The position numbers were made by a program, and so were the translations under genes. Below, piece by piece: positions 29,070-37,811 of a stretch of 64,000 nucleotides of DNA (its first letter is position 1; every line of letters begins with the position of its first letter). This stretch comes from an uncultured Desulfobulbaceae bacterium (lineage in GTDB: Bacteria; Desulfobacterota; Desulfobulbia; Desulfobulbales; CALZHT01): contig CALZHT010000002.1 in assembly GCA_945787445.1 (NCBI GenBank), positions 1 through 64,000 on the forward strand, given 5' to 3'. Under the pieces are notes generated by a model. The model saw nothing but the letters and a program-made list of their open reading frames with translations. It had not been told where the DNA came from and did no database searches.

Positions 29070-29939
29070 ATGATCCAGAATAATGACAAACCGCAGGTTA
29101 CAGTTGCTCTTCCTGTCTATAATGAAGAAAGACATATTAGCAAAACATTAGATTCACTTATCGCACAGGATTATCCTAATTTAGAAATACTTATTTCAGA
29201 CAACTGTTCTACAGATAAAACCGGCGTCATATGTCAGGAATATGCAGAAAAAGACCAGCGAATAGTCTATAAACGCCACCATGAAAATATTGGCGTTGCC
29301 GCAAATCATATTTTAATTGCTAGAAGGGCCCAGGGGAAATATTTCATGTTTGCGGCTGGTCATGATTACTGGTCAAAAAATCTAGTGTCGCAAAGTGTTC
29401 AGTTACTGGAAAGGTTTGAAACAGCTACTGTTGCTTTTGGGACACCATCCTGGATCGGAGAAGAGGGCAAATCCATCAATAAGTTTCAAGGTTGGTATGA
29501 TACCCGCGGACTAAATCCAGTAGCCAGATTTTTCATGGTATTCTGGGGGAGTATGAATCCTATCCTCGGAATTATAAGGCGTAAAGAAATGCCCGACCTG
29601 GAAAATTATAACTTTGCAGGTGCCGACCTCGTTGTCTTAGCAGAACTCGCCTTTAAAGGTGAATTTCTGCATGCGGTCGATGCCAGTTTTTATAGACGGC
29701 AGAACCGTCCTGTCGAAGACTATAGCGAAAAAATGAAACGCTACAAAAGCCGGGAAATGAAAATAGAAGGTGCTTTTTTTTACAGGCTCTTTCCCCTGAC
29801 TAGATTACCGCTTGAGTTGCTTCGCGTTGTCTTGCAGGCAAAATTAAGACCCTTGGAAAAAATCTTAACCATTGCTCTTTTGCTACCTTCATTGCCAATT
29901 AGATATATCCTCGGTAAAAAAGATAGCACGTTAAAATAG
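29070..29939 (+). CDS. GT2 glycosyltransferase
   Basis: The 289-residue protein has a typical GT-A fold start: VTVALPVYNEERHISKTLDSLIAQDYPNLEILISDNCSTDKT. FMFAAGHDYW stands where the metal-binding DxD motif is expected. No membrane helices are obvious, so it probably acts at the inner face of the membrane on a glycan precursor. The sugar donor cannot be told. It lies between the polyprenyl-type GT2 gene and a flippase-like membrane protein. Confidence 0.85.
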   Translation: MIQNNDKPQVTVALPVYNEERHISKTLDSLIAQDYPNLEILISDNCSTDKTGVICQEYAEKDQRIVYKRHHENIGVAANHILIARRAQGKYFMFAAGHDYWSKNLVSQSVQLLERFETATVAFGTPSWIGEEGKSINKFQGWYDTRGLNPVARFFMVFWGSMNPILGIIRRKEMPDLENYNFAGADLVVLAELAFKGEFLHAVDASFYRRQNRPVEDYSEKMKRYKSREMKIEGAFFYRLFPLTRLPLELLRVVLQAKLRPLEKILTIALLLPSLPIRYILGKKDSTLK

Positions 29940-29965
29940 TTAACTTTTATTTTTTATCGAGAAGC

Positions 29966-30904
29966 ATGGAAAAACCCTCTCAACTGGCTACCAAAATAAT
30001 AAATCTCGTCAAAATTCTATACACGCCTGTTTCGCTTTTCTTTATAATCTACTTTTCTTGGCTCAACAGGCTGCTGTTAGCAAAAATGTTAGATGTTGCT
30101 GACATCAGCTATATCTTTCTTGCTGTATGCCTTTGGAGCCTGTTGCACCTGCTTTCGCCCTTTTCCCCAAAAATCATTTTTGCCTGTCTTGGCTTATCAA
30201 TTACCTATAAAGATTTGCTGAATATTCATATAATAAGACTTCCGGCTCGCTACTTGCCCGGCGGCATATGGCACACGGTGGGCCGACTGGCAGATTACCA
30301 TGCATTCGGCATATCAAAGATGCACTTAACCATATTAGCACTGGTTGAAACCATATTCCCTTGTGCAATCACCCTTTTTATCGGTGGAGGATATCTGTGG
30401 TTAACCGGGGAAAAAAACATGCTCACAACAGTTGAAGGTGCCCTGGCATTATTAAGTTTATGCACCATACTCTTGACCCCGATCGTTATGAAGTGGCGAT
30501 TTACTTCTTATTTTAACAAAAAATTCACCCTTCTTTATGCACTGCTCGTTTTGATATCGATACTCTTTTGGATTATTGTATCAATCTCTTTCTTATTCTA
30601 CTACTCGTCAGTCTCTATTAATCCGTCTGAAATGTCTTTATTGAATATAGGCGCAACCTATGTTTTTTCCTGGGGAATAGGGTATATAAGTATTTTTGCC
30701 CCTCAGGGAATCGGAGTTTTGGAAGTAGTTGCTGGAAAATTGATGGCGTTACCCATGTCCCTTGGCGGGGCAGTGGCTTTTCTTGCAGGGTTTAGAATAA
30801 TTGCCCTGGCTGCTGATTGTCTAACCTGGCTTTCCTATCGTTTTTTCCTGTTTATCTCCTCGAGGCTGCCAAGAAAATCACAAGATGGTATAACTCACAA
30901 GTAA
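29966..30904 (+). CDS. Flippase-like (UPF0104 / LPG synthase transmembrane-type) protein
   Basis: The 312-residue protein has about eight hydrophobic segments, the motif RLPARYLPGGIWHTVGRLADY, and FAPQGIGVLEVVAGKLM near the C-terminus. These are seen in the lysylphosphatidylglycerol-synthase transmembrane/UPF0104 family found in many glycan clusters. Transport or presentation of a lipid-linked glycan is an inference from context. It is the third of three closely spaced rightward genes. Confidence 0.7.
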   Translation: MEKPSQLATKIINLVKILYTPVSLFFIIYFSWLNRLLLAKMLDVADISYIFLAVCLWSLLHLLSPFSPKIIFACLGLSITYKDLLNIHIIRLPARYLPGGIWHTVGRLADYHAFGISKMHLTILALVETIFPCAITLFIGGGYLWLTGEKNMLTTVEGALALLSLCTILLTPIVMKWRFTSYFNKKFTLLYALLVLISILFWIIVSISFLFYYSSVSINPSEMSLLNIGATYVFSWGIGYISIFAPQGIGVLEVVAGKLMALPMSLGGAVAFLAGFRIIALAADCLTWLSYRFFLFISSRLPRKSQDGITHK

Positions 30905-31043
30905 ATTGACAAAAACTCAACGTATTTTGATTTTGGAGTCTTCTCGAACATATATTATAATAAAATAATATTTTTATGCCTCTCTGATATGCCATTTTAT
31001 TAATTCAGACCATTCCGGAAACTTATATAGCTGAGGAAGCACT

Positions 31044-32480
31044 ATGAATGTACTTTTAATAGCACCTACAAAACTTACTGGCTTGAAGGAATCAAAAGGG
31101 ACGGTTCCAGTGCCACTCATTCATTTAGCGGCGATTCTAAGAAAAAATGGCCATGAGCCCTCAATTCTTGATTTCTCCACCCTCTCCCATAAACAAGACG
31201 TTCCTGATTATGGCCTTATTCAAAAATTGCTTGAAGAAAAATTCTTAGAAAAAAAGCCGGATCTTGTTGGGATTAACTGCTTTACAACACTCCATTTCCC
31301 TTTTACGGAGAAAATCAGTGAAATAATAAAATCCTTGCAGCCAAATCTACCAGTCGTTATTGGTGGCGCCCACCCCAGTCTTTTTGCTAAGGAAATTTTA
31401 GAGAATGTACCCAGCGTAGATTATATTGTTGTCGGCGAAGGTGAGGAGCAGATGGCTAAGCTTGCCAATGCCCTCCATACACAAAACACATCTGAATTTA
31501 AAAATATTCCCTCTTTCACATACAGAAATGATCAAGGCATTATTATCTTCAACGAACGAAAAGGGTATATTGGCGACCTTGACTCTCTTCCCGAACCGGC
31601 CTGGGACCTGATTAACATTTCCGAATACTACAATGATCTATCCAGCTGGTACAATCCAAAGAACCTTTCCTTCAACACCTGCATACCGATTTTAACCAGC
31701 CGATCATGCCCTTTCTCATGTAATTTCTGCGCGTGCTACGCCACCATGGGGAGAAAATTTCGCAAACGATCTCCCCAAAAGGTAGTTGATGAAATTCAGA
31801 TGCTCCATGAAAAATATGGCCAGAACTATTTTGGTTTCATTGATGACAATGTCAACCTGGACAAAAAGCACATTCTGGAAATCTGTGGGGAGATAAGAAA
31901 ACGTAACCTTGACATTCAATATGAAACTACATGCGGAACCCATATAGCCTCATTAAACGAAGAGGTAATAGATGCATTGGCCGACTCGGGATGTGTTTTT
32001 GTCCGCCTCCCTGTTGAACATGGCAATGACTACATCCGAAATAAAGTTATTGGGAAAAATCTTGATAGAGAAAAAATATATACTGCTGCATCGTATTTGA
32101 AGAAAAGAGATATTTTCACTTCCAGCATGTTTATTATGGGTTTTCCTGAAGACACCATGGATTCTCTTGAAGATACTTACAAAATAATTTGCGAGTTGCA
32201 GCTGGATCTTAATTATGTTTTCAACCTCATCCCTTTCCCCGGCACCAGAGTCTTTAAACAAGCCATGGATGATGGTCTCTTTATTGGTGATTTTGATTTT
32301 AATAATTTATGGAAAGGCGTGATAAATCTCGATCCGGTCCAAGATGAATGCAGATTTTTTATTAAACCTTACGAGATGGTGATTGATGAACTCATGCACT
32401 ATCGCAACTTGTTTGATTCAGTGCAATTTTTCAGCGATCATGCGAAAGAACTCAACCAGCATGTCTGTGAATCTTTATAG
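31044..32480 (+). CDS. B12-binding-domain radical SAM protein
   Basis: The 478-residue protein has an N-terminal cobalamin-binding-like Rossmann domain (about 1-150, including VIGGAHPSLFAKEIL and VDYIVVGEGEEQM). The radical SAM core follows, with the CxxxCxxC motif in TSRSCPFSCNFCACY. Later residues (FIDDNVNLDKKH, FVRLPVEHGNDYIRNKVIGKNL, SMFIMGFPEDTMDSLEDTY) are typical of the class. Members catalyse methylation, ring formation and other radical reactions, so the substrate cannot be predicted. It has its own 140-base upstream region and faces the leftward sugar cluster. Confidence 0.88.
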   Translation: MNVLLIAPTKLTGLKESKGTVPVPLIHLAAILRKNGHEPSILDFSTLSHKQDVPDYGLIQKLLEEKFLEKKPDLVGINCFTTLHFPFTEKISEIIKSLQPNLPVVIGGAHPSLFAKEILENVPSVDYIVVGEGEEQMAKLANALHTQNTSEFKNIPSFTYRNDQGIIIFNERKGYIGDLDSLPEPAWDLINISEYYNDLSSWYNPKNLSFNTCIPILTSRSCPFSCNFCACYATMGRKFRKRSPQKVVDEIQMLHEKYGQNYFGFIDDNVNLDKKHILEICGEIRKRNLDIQYETTCGTHIASLNEEVIDALADSGCVFVRLPVEHGNDYIRNKVIGKNLDREKIYTAASYLKKRDIFTSSMFIMGFPEDTMDSLEDTYKIICELQLDLNYVFNLIPFPGTRVFKQAMDDGLFIGDFDFNNLWKGVINLDPVQDECRFFIKPYEMVIDELMHYRNLFDSVQFFSDHAKELNQHVCESL

Positions 32481-32525
32481 TAGACCAGGACTATCACTCT
32501 AAATTAAAACAAAGAGAATTGGTAC

Positions 32526-33749
32526 CTATAAGAGGCGAATAATATCGCCCTTAAATCCCTGATTACGAAGTTGTTCCATCATCGCACGGGATGAGGGCCC
32601 AACACCTATTACGATCGTAATATCATCGTTGAGAGAGTTTAAAATATCAGGAGAAATAACATTCTTATTTAATAATGTCTTTTCTTGTTTTCGAGGATCT
32701 ATATCTATAAAAGCCTTGATATTGCAATCTTTCAGTGGACTCATCGCAAGATACATGGCAGTCCTGTATGAGAGCCCCCATACAAAAATTTCTCTCTGAC
32801 TCTTTTGCAGGTTTTCTAATTCTTTGTTGCTGAGGCTGTCTGAAGTTTCAAGCCAATGTATCATGTTTTCTGCCAGTTCAAAATTCGGTTTCAACTCAAC
32901 AGCTTCCGGGTTAATAGGTTTACTAAACAAGCAGGACATTATCGGAACCGGATAATCCTCCGATATGTCTAACATTCGAGTAACCGAATTTTCCAGTTTC
33001 AATCCATAGGTACCAAAAAGCGATTCAATATGATGCAAATCGAAATGATTTATGTGCTCAATGGTCAAATAGTGCAACGAAGAATACTCTTTACAACTAT
33101 TATAAAATGCTGCATCAGGTACAGCTACGAATAGATATCCCCCCGGTGCAATATGTTCATATGCAGCTTTGGCAGCTGAGTGCAAATCGTAAAAATGCTC
33201 AAAAATATGCTTGTAGATAAGGAGGTCTGCCTCTTCTTTCCTAATAGGCATATCAAGAGCTGATCCCAAGTACGCTTCCATACCTTCAGCTTTTAGCCCC
33301 TTAACATAATCCTGACAAAGTTCAATTCCGGTAATATTATCAAAACCGTAATGCTTCAGGCTACGAATCAACTGTCCCTTTCCACAACCCACATCGACGA
33401 TACGTGAAGTGCTACTTAAACCGTAGTTTTTAAGCAACTGAGCAATATCACTATAGCACTCTGTATCAGACTGATAGTCGTGTGAAACAGAATAATAAGC
33501 ATGAATGAAATAGTGATTACTATAAAAGTTTCTAAAATCATCCTCTTTTGACACGGTGTCATAGAAAACGAAACCGCAATGACCACAGGCGCTCAGGTGC
33601 ATTCGAGAATCAATTGGGCTGTCATCAAATAAAGCGTATTCGAGATCAATTAATCTATTACTTTGACTATAATGACACAACGGACATTGGCGAATAGATT
33701 CTATTTGCCGGAAATTTTGCAGTTTGGGTAGATGCATCAATGTATTCAC
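32526..33749 (-). CDS. SAM-dependent methyltransferase with zinc finger and C-terminal Rossmann domain
   Basis: The 407-residue protein has three parts: an N-terminal zinc-site-like region (CPLCHYSQ...LSACGHCGFVFYD), a class I SAM domain (IVDVGCGKGQLIRSLKHYGFDNITGIELC), and a C-terminal Rossmann-like domain (EIFVWGLSYRTAMYLAMSPLKDCNIKAFIDIDPRKQEKTLLNKNVISPDIL). The same layout is known from sugar C-methyltransferases of the TylC3/TcaB9 type, in which I recall the third domain helping to bind the nucleotide sugar. C-methylation of a CDP-sugar is therefore plausible here. The GTG start overlaps the stop of the upstream CmcI-like gene. It is last in the leftward cluster. Confidence 0.75.
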   Translation of the reverse strand: MNTLMHLPKLQNFRQIESIRQCPLCHYSQSNRLIDLEYALFDDSPIDSRMHLSACGHCGFVFYDTVSKEDDFRNFYSNHYFIHAYYSVSHDYQSDTECYSDIAQLLKNYGLSSTSRIVDVGCGKGQLIRSLKHYGFDNITGIELCQDYVKGLKAEGMEAYLGSALDMPIRKEEADLLIYKHIFEHFYDLHSAAKAAYEHIAPGGYLFVAVPDAAFYNSCKEYSSLHYLTIEHINHFDLHHIESLFGTYGLKLENSVTRMLDISEDYPVPIMSCLFSKPINPEAVELKPNFELAENMIHWLETSDSLSNKELENLQKSQREIFVWGLSYRTAMYLAMSPLKDCNIKAFIDIDPRKQEKTLLNKNVISPDILNSLNDDITIVIGVGPSSRAMMEQLRNQGFKGDIIRLL

Positions 33750-34480
33750 TTCAGGCGAATAAGATAACCGGCCGGGGCAGCAGTAATGAGAAGTTTTTGT
33801 TCAATTTCTGTATCCACCGCAAAATTATTATTGCTTTTCAAGAACTGCTCTACAGCAGTTCTGGGATTATTACCCTTATCCCAGGGTCTATCAGGGAACG
33901 AACCAGAAGCCATCTCTTCTATGACGGTATCAAACACCACACAATAACAACCCTTACTTACAAATGGAGAATATAATTCCAGCTCCTTTAGCACATGAGC
34001 ATGAGTATGGTTTGAATCAAGCGAAACCATGATCTTTTTCTTTCCTTCCGACAACCTCTTAATCGCTTCAATTGTGCTTTTCTCTATTGACGAGCTTTCA
34101 AGGAGTCGAATCCGGTGACTCAAGGGGTGCTCAACTATTTTCTTTCTATTATGTTTACGGATATCAATATCAATACCAATAACTGTACCGTTCCCATTAA
34201 TCATCTCCAGCAATGATGCGAAGAGGAGTAAAGATCCCCCTCTTGCAACACCGGTTTCAATAATCAAGTCCGGCTTTGTCTCCCAAATTATCTCCTGAAG
34301 CGCAACAATGTCCTGTGGATACTGTATTATTGGCAGCCCCATCCAGTTGAAATTGTACGAATAGTCCTCTTTAAGTGTCTCTAAAAGAAAATGCTGCCCA
34401 CTTTCACGTAATCCACTTTTGTGGACATACGAGTTTATCCGTTTTTTCCGTTCATCAAAAAACATTTTAGTGTCATCCAT
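33746..34480 (-). CDS. CmcI / cephalosporin hydroxylase-family methyltransferase
   Basis: The 244-residue protein matches the CmcI family (rhamnosyl O-methyltransferase/CmcI): YNFNWMGLPIIQYPQDIVALQEIIWETKPDLIIETGVARGGSLLLFAS, IGIDIDIRKHNR, MVSLDSNHTHAHVLKELELYSPFV. Members are SAM-dependent O-methyltransferases in antibiotic and surface-glycan pathways. O-methylation of a glycan sugar is inferred. It starts 2 bases after the FkbM-type gene and overlaps the next gene by 4 bases, so translation is coupled. Confidence 0.85.
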   Translation of the reverse strand: MDDTKMFFDERKKRINSYVHKSGLRESGQHFLLETLKEDYSYNFNWMGLPIIQYPQDIVALQEIIWETKPDLIIETGVARGGSLLLFASLLEMINGNGTVIGIDIDIRKHNRKKIVEHPLSHRIRLLESSSIEKSTIEAIKRLSEGKKKIMVSLDSNHTHAHVLKELELYSPFVSKGCYCVVFDTVIEEMASGSFPDRPWDKGNNPRTAVEQFLKSNNNFAVDTEIEQKLLITAAPAGYLIRLK

Positions 34481-34482
34481 AG

Positions 34483-35208
34483 TTATACACTCTTCTTGAA
34501 ATTCTTTTCACTGGCGAGCATCGCATTTCGACTGAGGAAAATAGTGTTGGCATACCAGAGTCGTCCTGTGCGTGTATAAAGGAAAGGAGAAATATCCCAT
34601 AATTGATAACCATACCGCGAACAATAACTGAGTAAATCCTTAAGTTCCATCTGGTTACAGTAGGTTTCCGCAAAATTCACCTCAACATATAGAAGAGGAA
34701 TCATTTCGGAACTGAGTATATTTTCTGCGCCCTTAAGGACCTCCAGCTCAGCTCCCTGGACGTCAAGTTTCAAAATATCGATTGCTGAGATCTTATTATC
34801 ACTGCAAAACTGATCAAGGGTAACACACTCAACATCAATTTTTTTCGAACCGTATTTATTGTCTGCACTCAACCTCATCAACTTAGGATCTGGATGAAGC
34901 AGAGAGCTCGCTTCAGGAACATTAGTCACATGAAAAGGAAAAATACCGGAGCTACTGTTCAGCGCTAGAGAATACAAAAAAACTGTTTCTTCAGAATTCC
35001 ACTTTTTCTCAAGTATCCGGAACATTTCAGGGTTGGGTTCAAAAGAATGAATCGTACACTCTGGGAAAGATTCCCTATAAAGTTCAATGCTTTGGCCAAT
35101 GTTTGCCCCGACATCAAAAACTACGGGTCCAGATATTTCCAGGAGCCGCACTAAAGCTCGGAGCTTTTCAAATGATTCCTTTTCTCGATCTTCAAAATAT
35201 GTTGTCAT
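34483..35208 (-). CDS. FkbM-family methyltransferase
   Basis: The 241-residue protein has the FkbM SAM-binding start VVFDVGANIGQSIELYRESFPECTIHSFEPNPEMFRIL. Later comes CVTLDQFCSDNKISAIDILKLDVQGAELEVLKGAENIL, typical of the family. FkbM-type enzymes O-methylate polyketides and sugars, and they are common in surface-polysaccharide clusters. It is the second of four consecutive methyltransferase-type genes. Confidence 0.88.
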   Translation of the reverse strand: MTTYFEDREKESFEKLRALVRLLEISGPVVFDVGANIGQSIELYRESFPECTIHSFEPNPEMFRILEKKWNSEETVFLYSLALNSSSGIFPFHVTNVPEASSLLHPDPKLMRLSADNKYGSKKIDVECVTLDQFCSDNKISAIDILKLDVQGAELEVLKGAENILSSEMIPLLYVEVNFAETYCNQMELKDLLSYCSRYGYQLWDISPFLYTRTGRLWYANTIFLSRNAMLASEKNFKKSV

Positions 35209-35225
35209 ATGGATTCCCTTATGGG

Positions 35226-36362
35226 CTAGAACGGGACTACTTGCCCCATAAAACCAATATTCCCTAAAATTTCCCTCATCTCAATAACATAGGGTGAGGC
35301 TGGAATAAGCAAAATATCCTCCGCCCCCAATAGTGCTAATTTATTAGAGGACATGATCTCAACCCCACTAATTGCTCTGCCTATTTTCGCAGGGGAACTG
35401 TCAAAAAGATACTTCACTTTTTTCAAAAGGTCCGGATAACTGCCAAGAACTAATTGCGTGTATTGGGAAATACCCCATATTGAAAGGGGACCACTACCCT
35501 TCAGAACTTCAGAAATAGTATTTTGAGCAGGGAGGGTTTCTGATTGTGCTGGACCTGATAAAGAAAACAAGTTTTCATCGACCTCCGCCTCCCCTATTTT
35601 GGCTGTACAGTATTGACATTCAGATGTATTGACATCATCCTCATAAAAGCGGCCATCACCTCTATCGAGTATTTGCAGTCCAGACAAAGCCATCATGTTG
35701 CTCAAGCCCGCCCTTGAAAAATGATTAATATGTTCAAAATAGAGTTCTCGCCAATTGAAAGGTGGAGAAAGGTATGCTTCTGCTTTGGGAACTTCGACAT
35801 AGAACACCGTGTTGTCATGTGAGATACTTTTCAAATTCTCTAAAAGCTGTAATGGTGAGTAAACATGTTCCAGGACATGCGAAAGAATGACAACATCAAC
35901 CTTACCTACTATATCTGACAATGCCCCATAAATTGGTATTGAAAGAGCATTTTCCACAAATGATCTGCATTTCGAACTAGTTTCTATTCCGATTAATTTA
36001 CTTTCAACATTGTCTTTAAGCCAAAAGAGCATGCCTCCTTTACCACAGCCTAGGTCAACTATCGTAGGCTTAGACATTGAAACAAATGGCTTTATTTTAT
36101 TGAAAATTCGAGCATATCTCCTGGCATCCCTCTCCGAATATCCACCGGACCCTGCTGACCTGGTATCGAGATAATATTCATTTGACCTGTAGTAGTAAGA
36201 AAAATCATCGTCCCGCAATGCAGTATTGTTGTATATAAAATGGCATCTATTACAACTAACAAGCTGCATTTCCCCCGACAACTTCAAATCATCAAATAAT
36301 GCATAATGAAGGTCTGCAATTAGGGTAGATTCTTTTTGAGCACATACGGGACATGATCTCAT
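35226..36362 (-). CDS. SAM-dependent methyltransferase, paralogue with C-terminal Rossmann domain
   Basis: The 378-residue protein has the same layout as the gene at 32526: CPVCAQKESTLIADLHYALFDD with VSCNRCHFIYN (zinc-type cysteines), the SAM domain (TIVDLGCGKGGMLFWLKDN, VDVVILSHVLEHVYSPLQLLENL), and the final Rossmann-like part (SIWGISQYTQLVLGSYPDLLKKVKYLFDSSPAKIGRAISGVEIMSS). Both share LxYALFDD after the first cysteine pair. The pair may act on different carbons or sugars of one glycan. It lies downstream of the GT4 gene after a 90-base gap. Confidence 0.75.
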   Translation of the reverse strand: MRSCPVCAQKESTLIADLHYALFDDLKLSGEMQLVSCNRCHFIYNNTALRDDDFSYYYRSNEYYLDTRSAGSGGYSERDARRYARIFNKIKPFVSMSKPTIVDLGCGKGGMLFWLKDNVESKLIGIETSSKCRSFVENALSIPIYGALSDIVGKVDVVILSHVLEHVYSPLQLLENLKSISHDNTVFYVEVPKAEAYLSPPFNWRELYFEHINHFSRAGLSNMMALSGLQILDRGDGRFYEDDVNTSECQYCTAKIGEAEVDENLFSLSGPAQSETLPAQNTISEVLKGSGPLSIWGISQYTQLVLGSYPDLLKKVKYLFDSSPAKIGRAISGVEIMSSNKLALLGAEDILLIPASPYVIEMREILGNIGFMGQVVPF

Positions 36363-36452
36363 ATGACAAATAGAAATGCAGTTGATCCTGTTGATTTATA
36401 ATGTCTGCTTTGCAATCCTGGAAAATGCATATGCTCCAAGGCATACCCATTA

Positions 36453-37811
36453 TTAATTGATGATTTGTTCATGCAGGAGACCGTTTGTCAGAAATCGACA
36501 GATCTTCTCCAATATGGGATCATCGGGAAGAGCATTTTGATAGTGAAACGGCGACCCTCTTGTCTTTGAAAAACAGGCAGGCGGCATATCAGACAGATCT
36601 TCTTTGTAATTGGCGTTCCCATTGAGAAATGAAAGTAGTTTTTCAGTTTCTTTTGAATCTCCGTATGAATTCAACATGAGTGTTGTGGTAGAATCTTTGG
36701 GAACGTTTTCAAACCGAATCAACTCAAGGTGATGTTTTCGCTTTTTGCGTTTCAACACCTCATTATACAACCTATGCCACTGGTGAACCGTCCCTTCTAT
36801 GCCAAAATTATCTTGCACATACTCTCTTGCCTCTTCAGCCATTTTTTGCCTAATATGAGGATTATTTTTCAAGAATAGAATCGCACGGACAAAATCATCT
36901 TTATCAGTGGCGACAATTCCGGTTTTGCCGTCCTGCACCACAAATCTCTCGCTGCCGTTATTCATAACTACCGGCACTGCACCAAATGCCATTGCCTCCA
37001 ATAGAACCTGCTCACCAGTTCCATAATGGGTGCTGTTTAAAGGATACATAAATACATGAAGATCCGAGAGTATCTCCGGAACATTAGTAACATTGCCGCG
37101 TATATCAAAAAGATGCGCAACACCTTTTTCGGAGACCTCTTGTATCAACTCGCGATAGGATGGCCCCCCACATACAATTAACGGCAATTCGGTAATTTCC
37201 GTTGCGCACCAGAATGAAATAAAATCATCATGCATTTTACAGTAATCAACAGTACCGATGTACCCAACTCTGAATTTTTCCGGCTTACTATTTTTCCCCG
37301 GAACTCCGGAGGGGATACCTGCATTGCTTTGAATGATTCTGATTTTATCAGACCATTCTGCTTTATTTTTTTCAAGAAGTGAGGACTCCTGACTATAGGG
37401 AGTTGCCAAAACAAAAAAATCAGGAAAATCGACAAGGGACTTAAAAAATATTTGCGGCACGAACATGCCATTGACATGGGACCATAAGATTGTACGCATC
37501 TCCGGCAGTGAATCGGAAGAGAATAAAGAATGTAACAGTGGGTGATTCCACCAGTGAATGTGAACAATATCGCAATTCGCAAGACGGGAGTGGAGCTCAT
37601 TTCTCTTAGTCCAGCCGTTTTCCAGATATTCAACATTGTTTGCAGCGCACCACTTCTTTATACTGGTATTAAGTGGTTCCAAAGTGCACAGTGTATGTAT
37701 AAATGTCCCACCCTTTCTACTTGCTTTGATAATTGCCCGTAATACTGTCCCCACACCTCCACCGGCGTGTGGTGACAAATGCAAGACATTACGCTGCGAA
37801 CGGCTACTCAT
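36453..37811 (-). CDS. GT4-type glycosyltransferase
   Basis: The 452-residue protein starts with an N-terminal GT-B half (VLHLSPHAGGGVGTVLRAIIKAS). The donor-binding half reads RVGYIGTVDYCKMHDDF, then DLHVFMYPLNSTHYGTGEQVLLEAMAFGAVPVVMNNGSERFVVQDGKTGIVA, the E-x7-E region of the GT4 family. A ~90-residue tail after the catalytic domain has no recognised similarity. The start overlaps the end of the upstream radical SAM gene by 8 bases. The donor sugar is unknown, possibly the CDP-sugar made by this cluster. Confidence 0.87.
   Translation of the reverse strand: MSSRSQRNVLHLSPHAGGGVGTVLRAIIKASRKGGTFIHTLCTLEPLNTSIKKWCAANNVEYLENGWTKRNELHSRLANCDIVHIHWWNHPLLHSLFSSDSLPEMRTILWSHVNGMFVPQIFFKSLVDFPDFFVLATPYSQESSLLEKNKAEWSDKIRIIQSNAGIPSGVPGKNSKPEKFRVGYIGTVDYCKMHDDFISFWCATEITELPLIVCGGPSYRELIQEVSEKGVAHLFDIRGNVTNVPEILSDLHVFMYPLNSTHYGTGEQVLLEAMAFGAVPVVMNNGSERFVVQDGKTGIVATDKDDFVRAILFLKNNPHIRQKMAEEAREYVQDNFGIEGTVHQWHRLYNEVLKRKKRKHHLELIRFENVPKDSTTTLMLNSYGDSKETEKLLSFLNGNANYKEDLSDMPPACFSKTRGSPFHYQNALPDDPILEKICRFLTNGLLHEQIIN

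Noticed and set aside
30908-30940. TTGACA at about 30906 as a promoter for the B12 radical SAM gene
   Set aside because: No acceptable -10 box lies 16-18 bases downstream.
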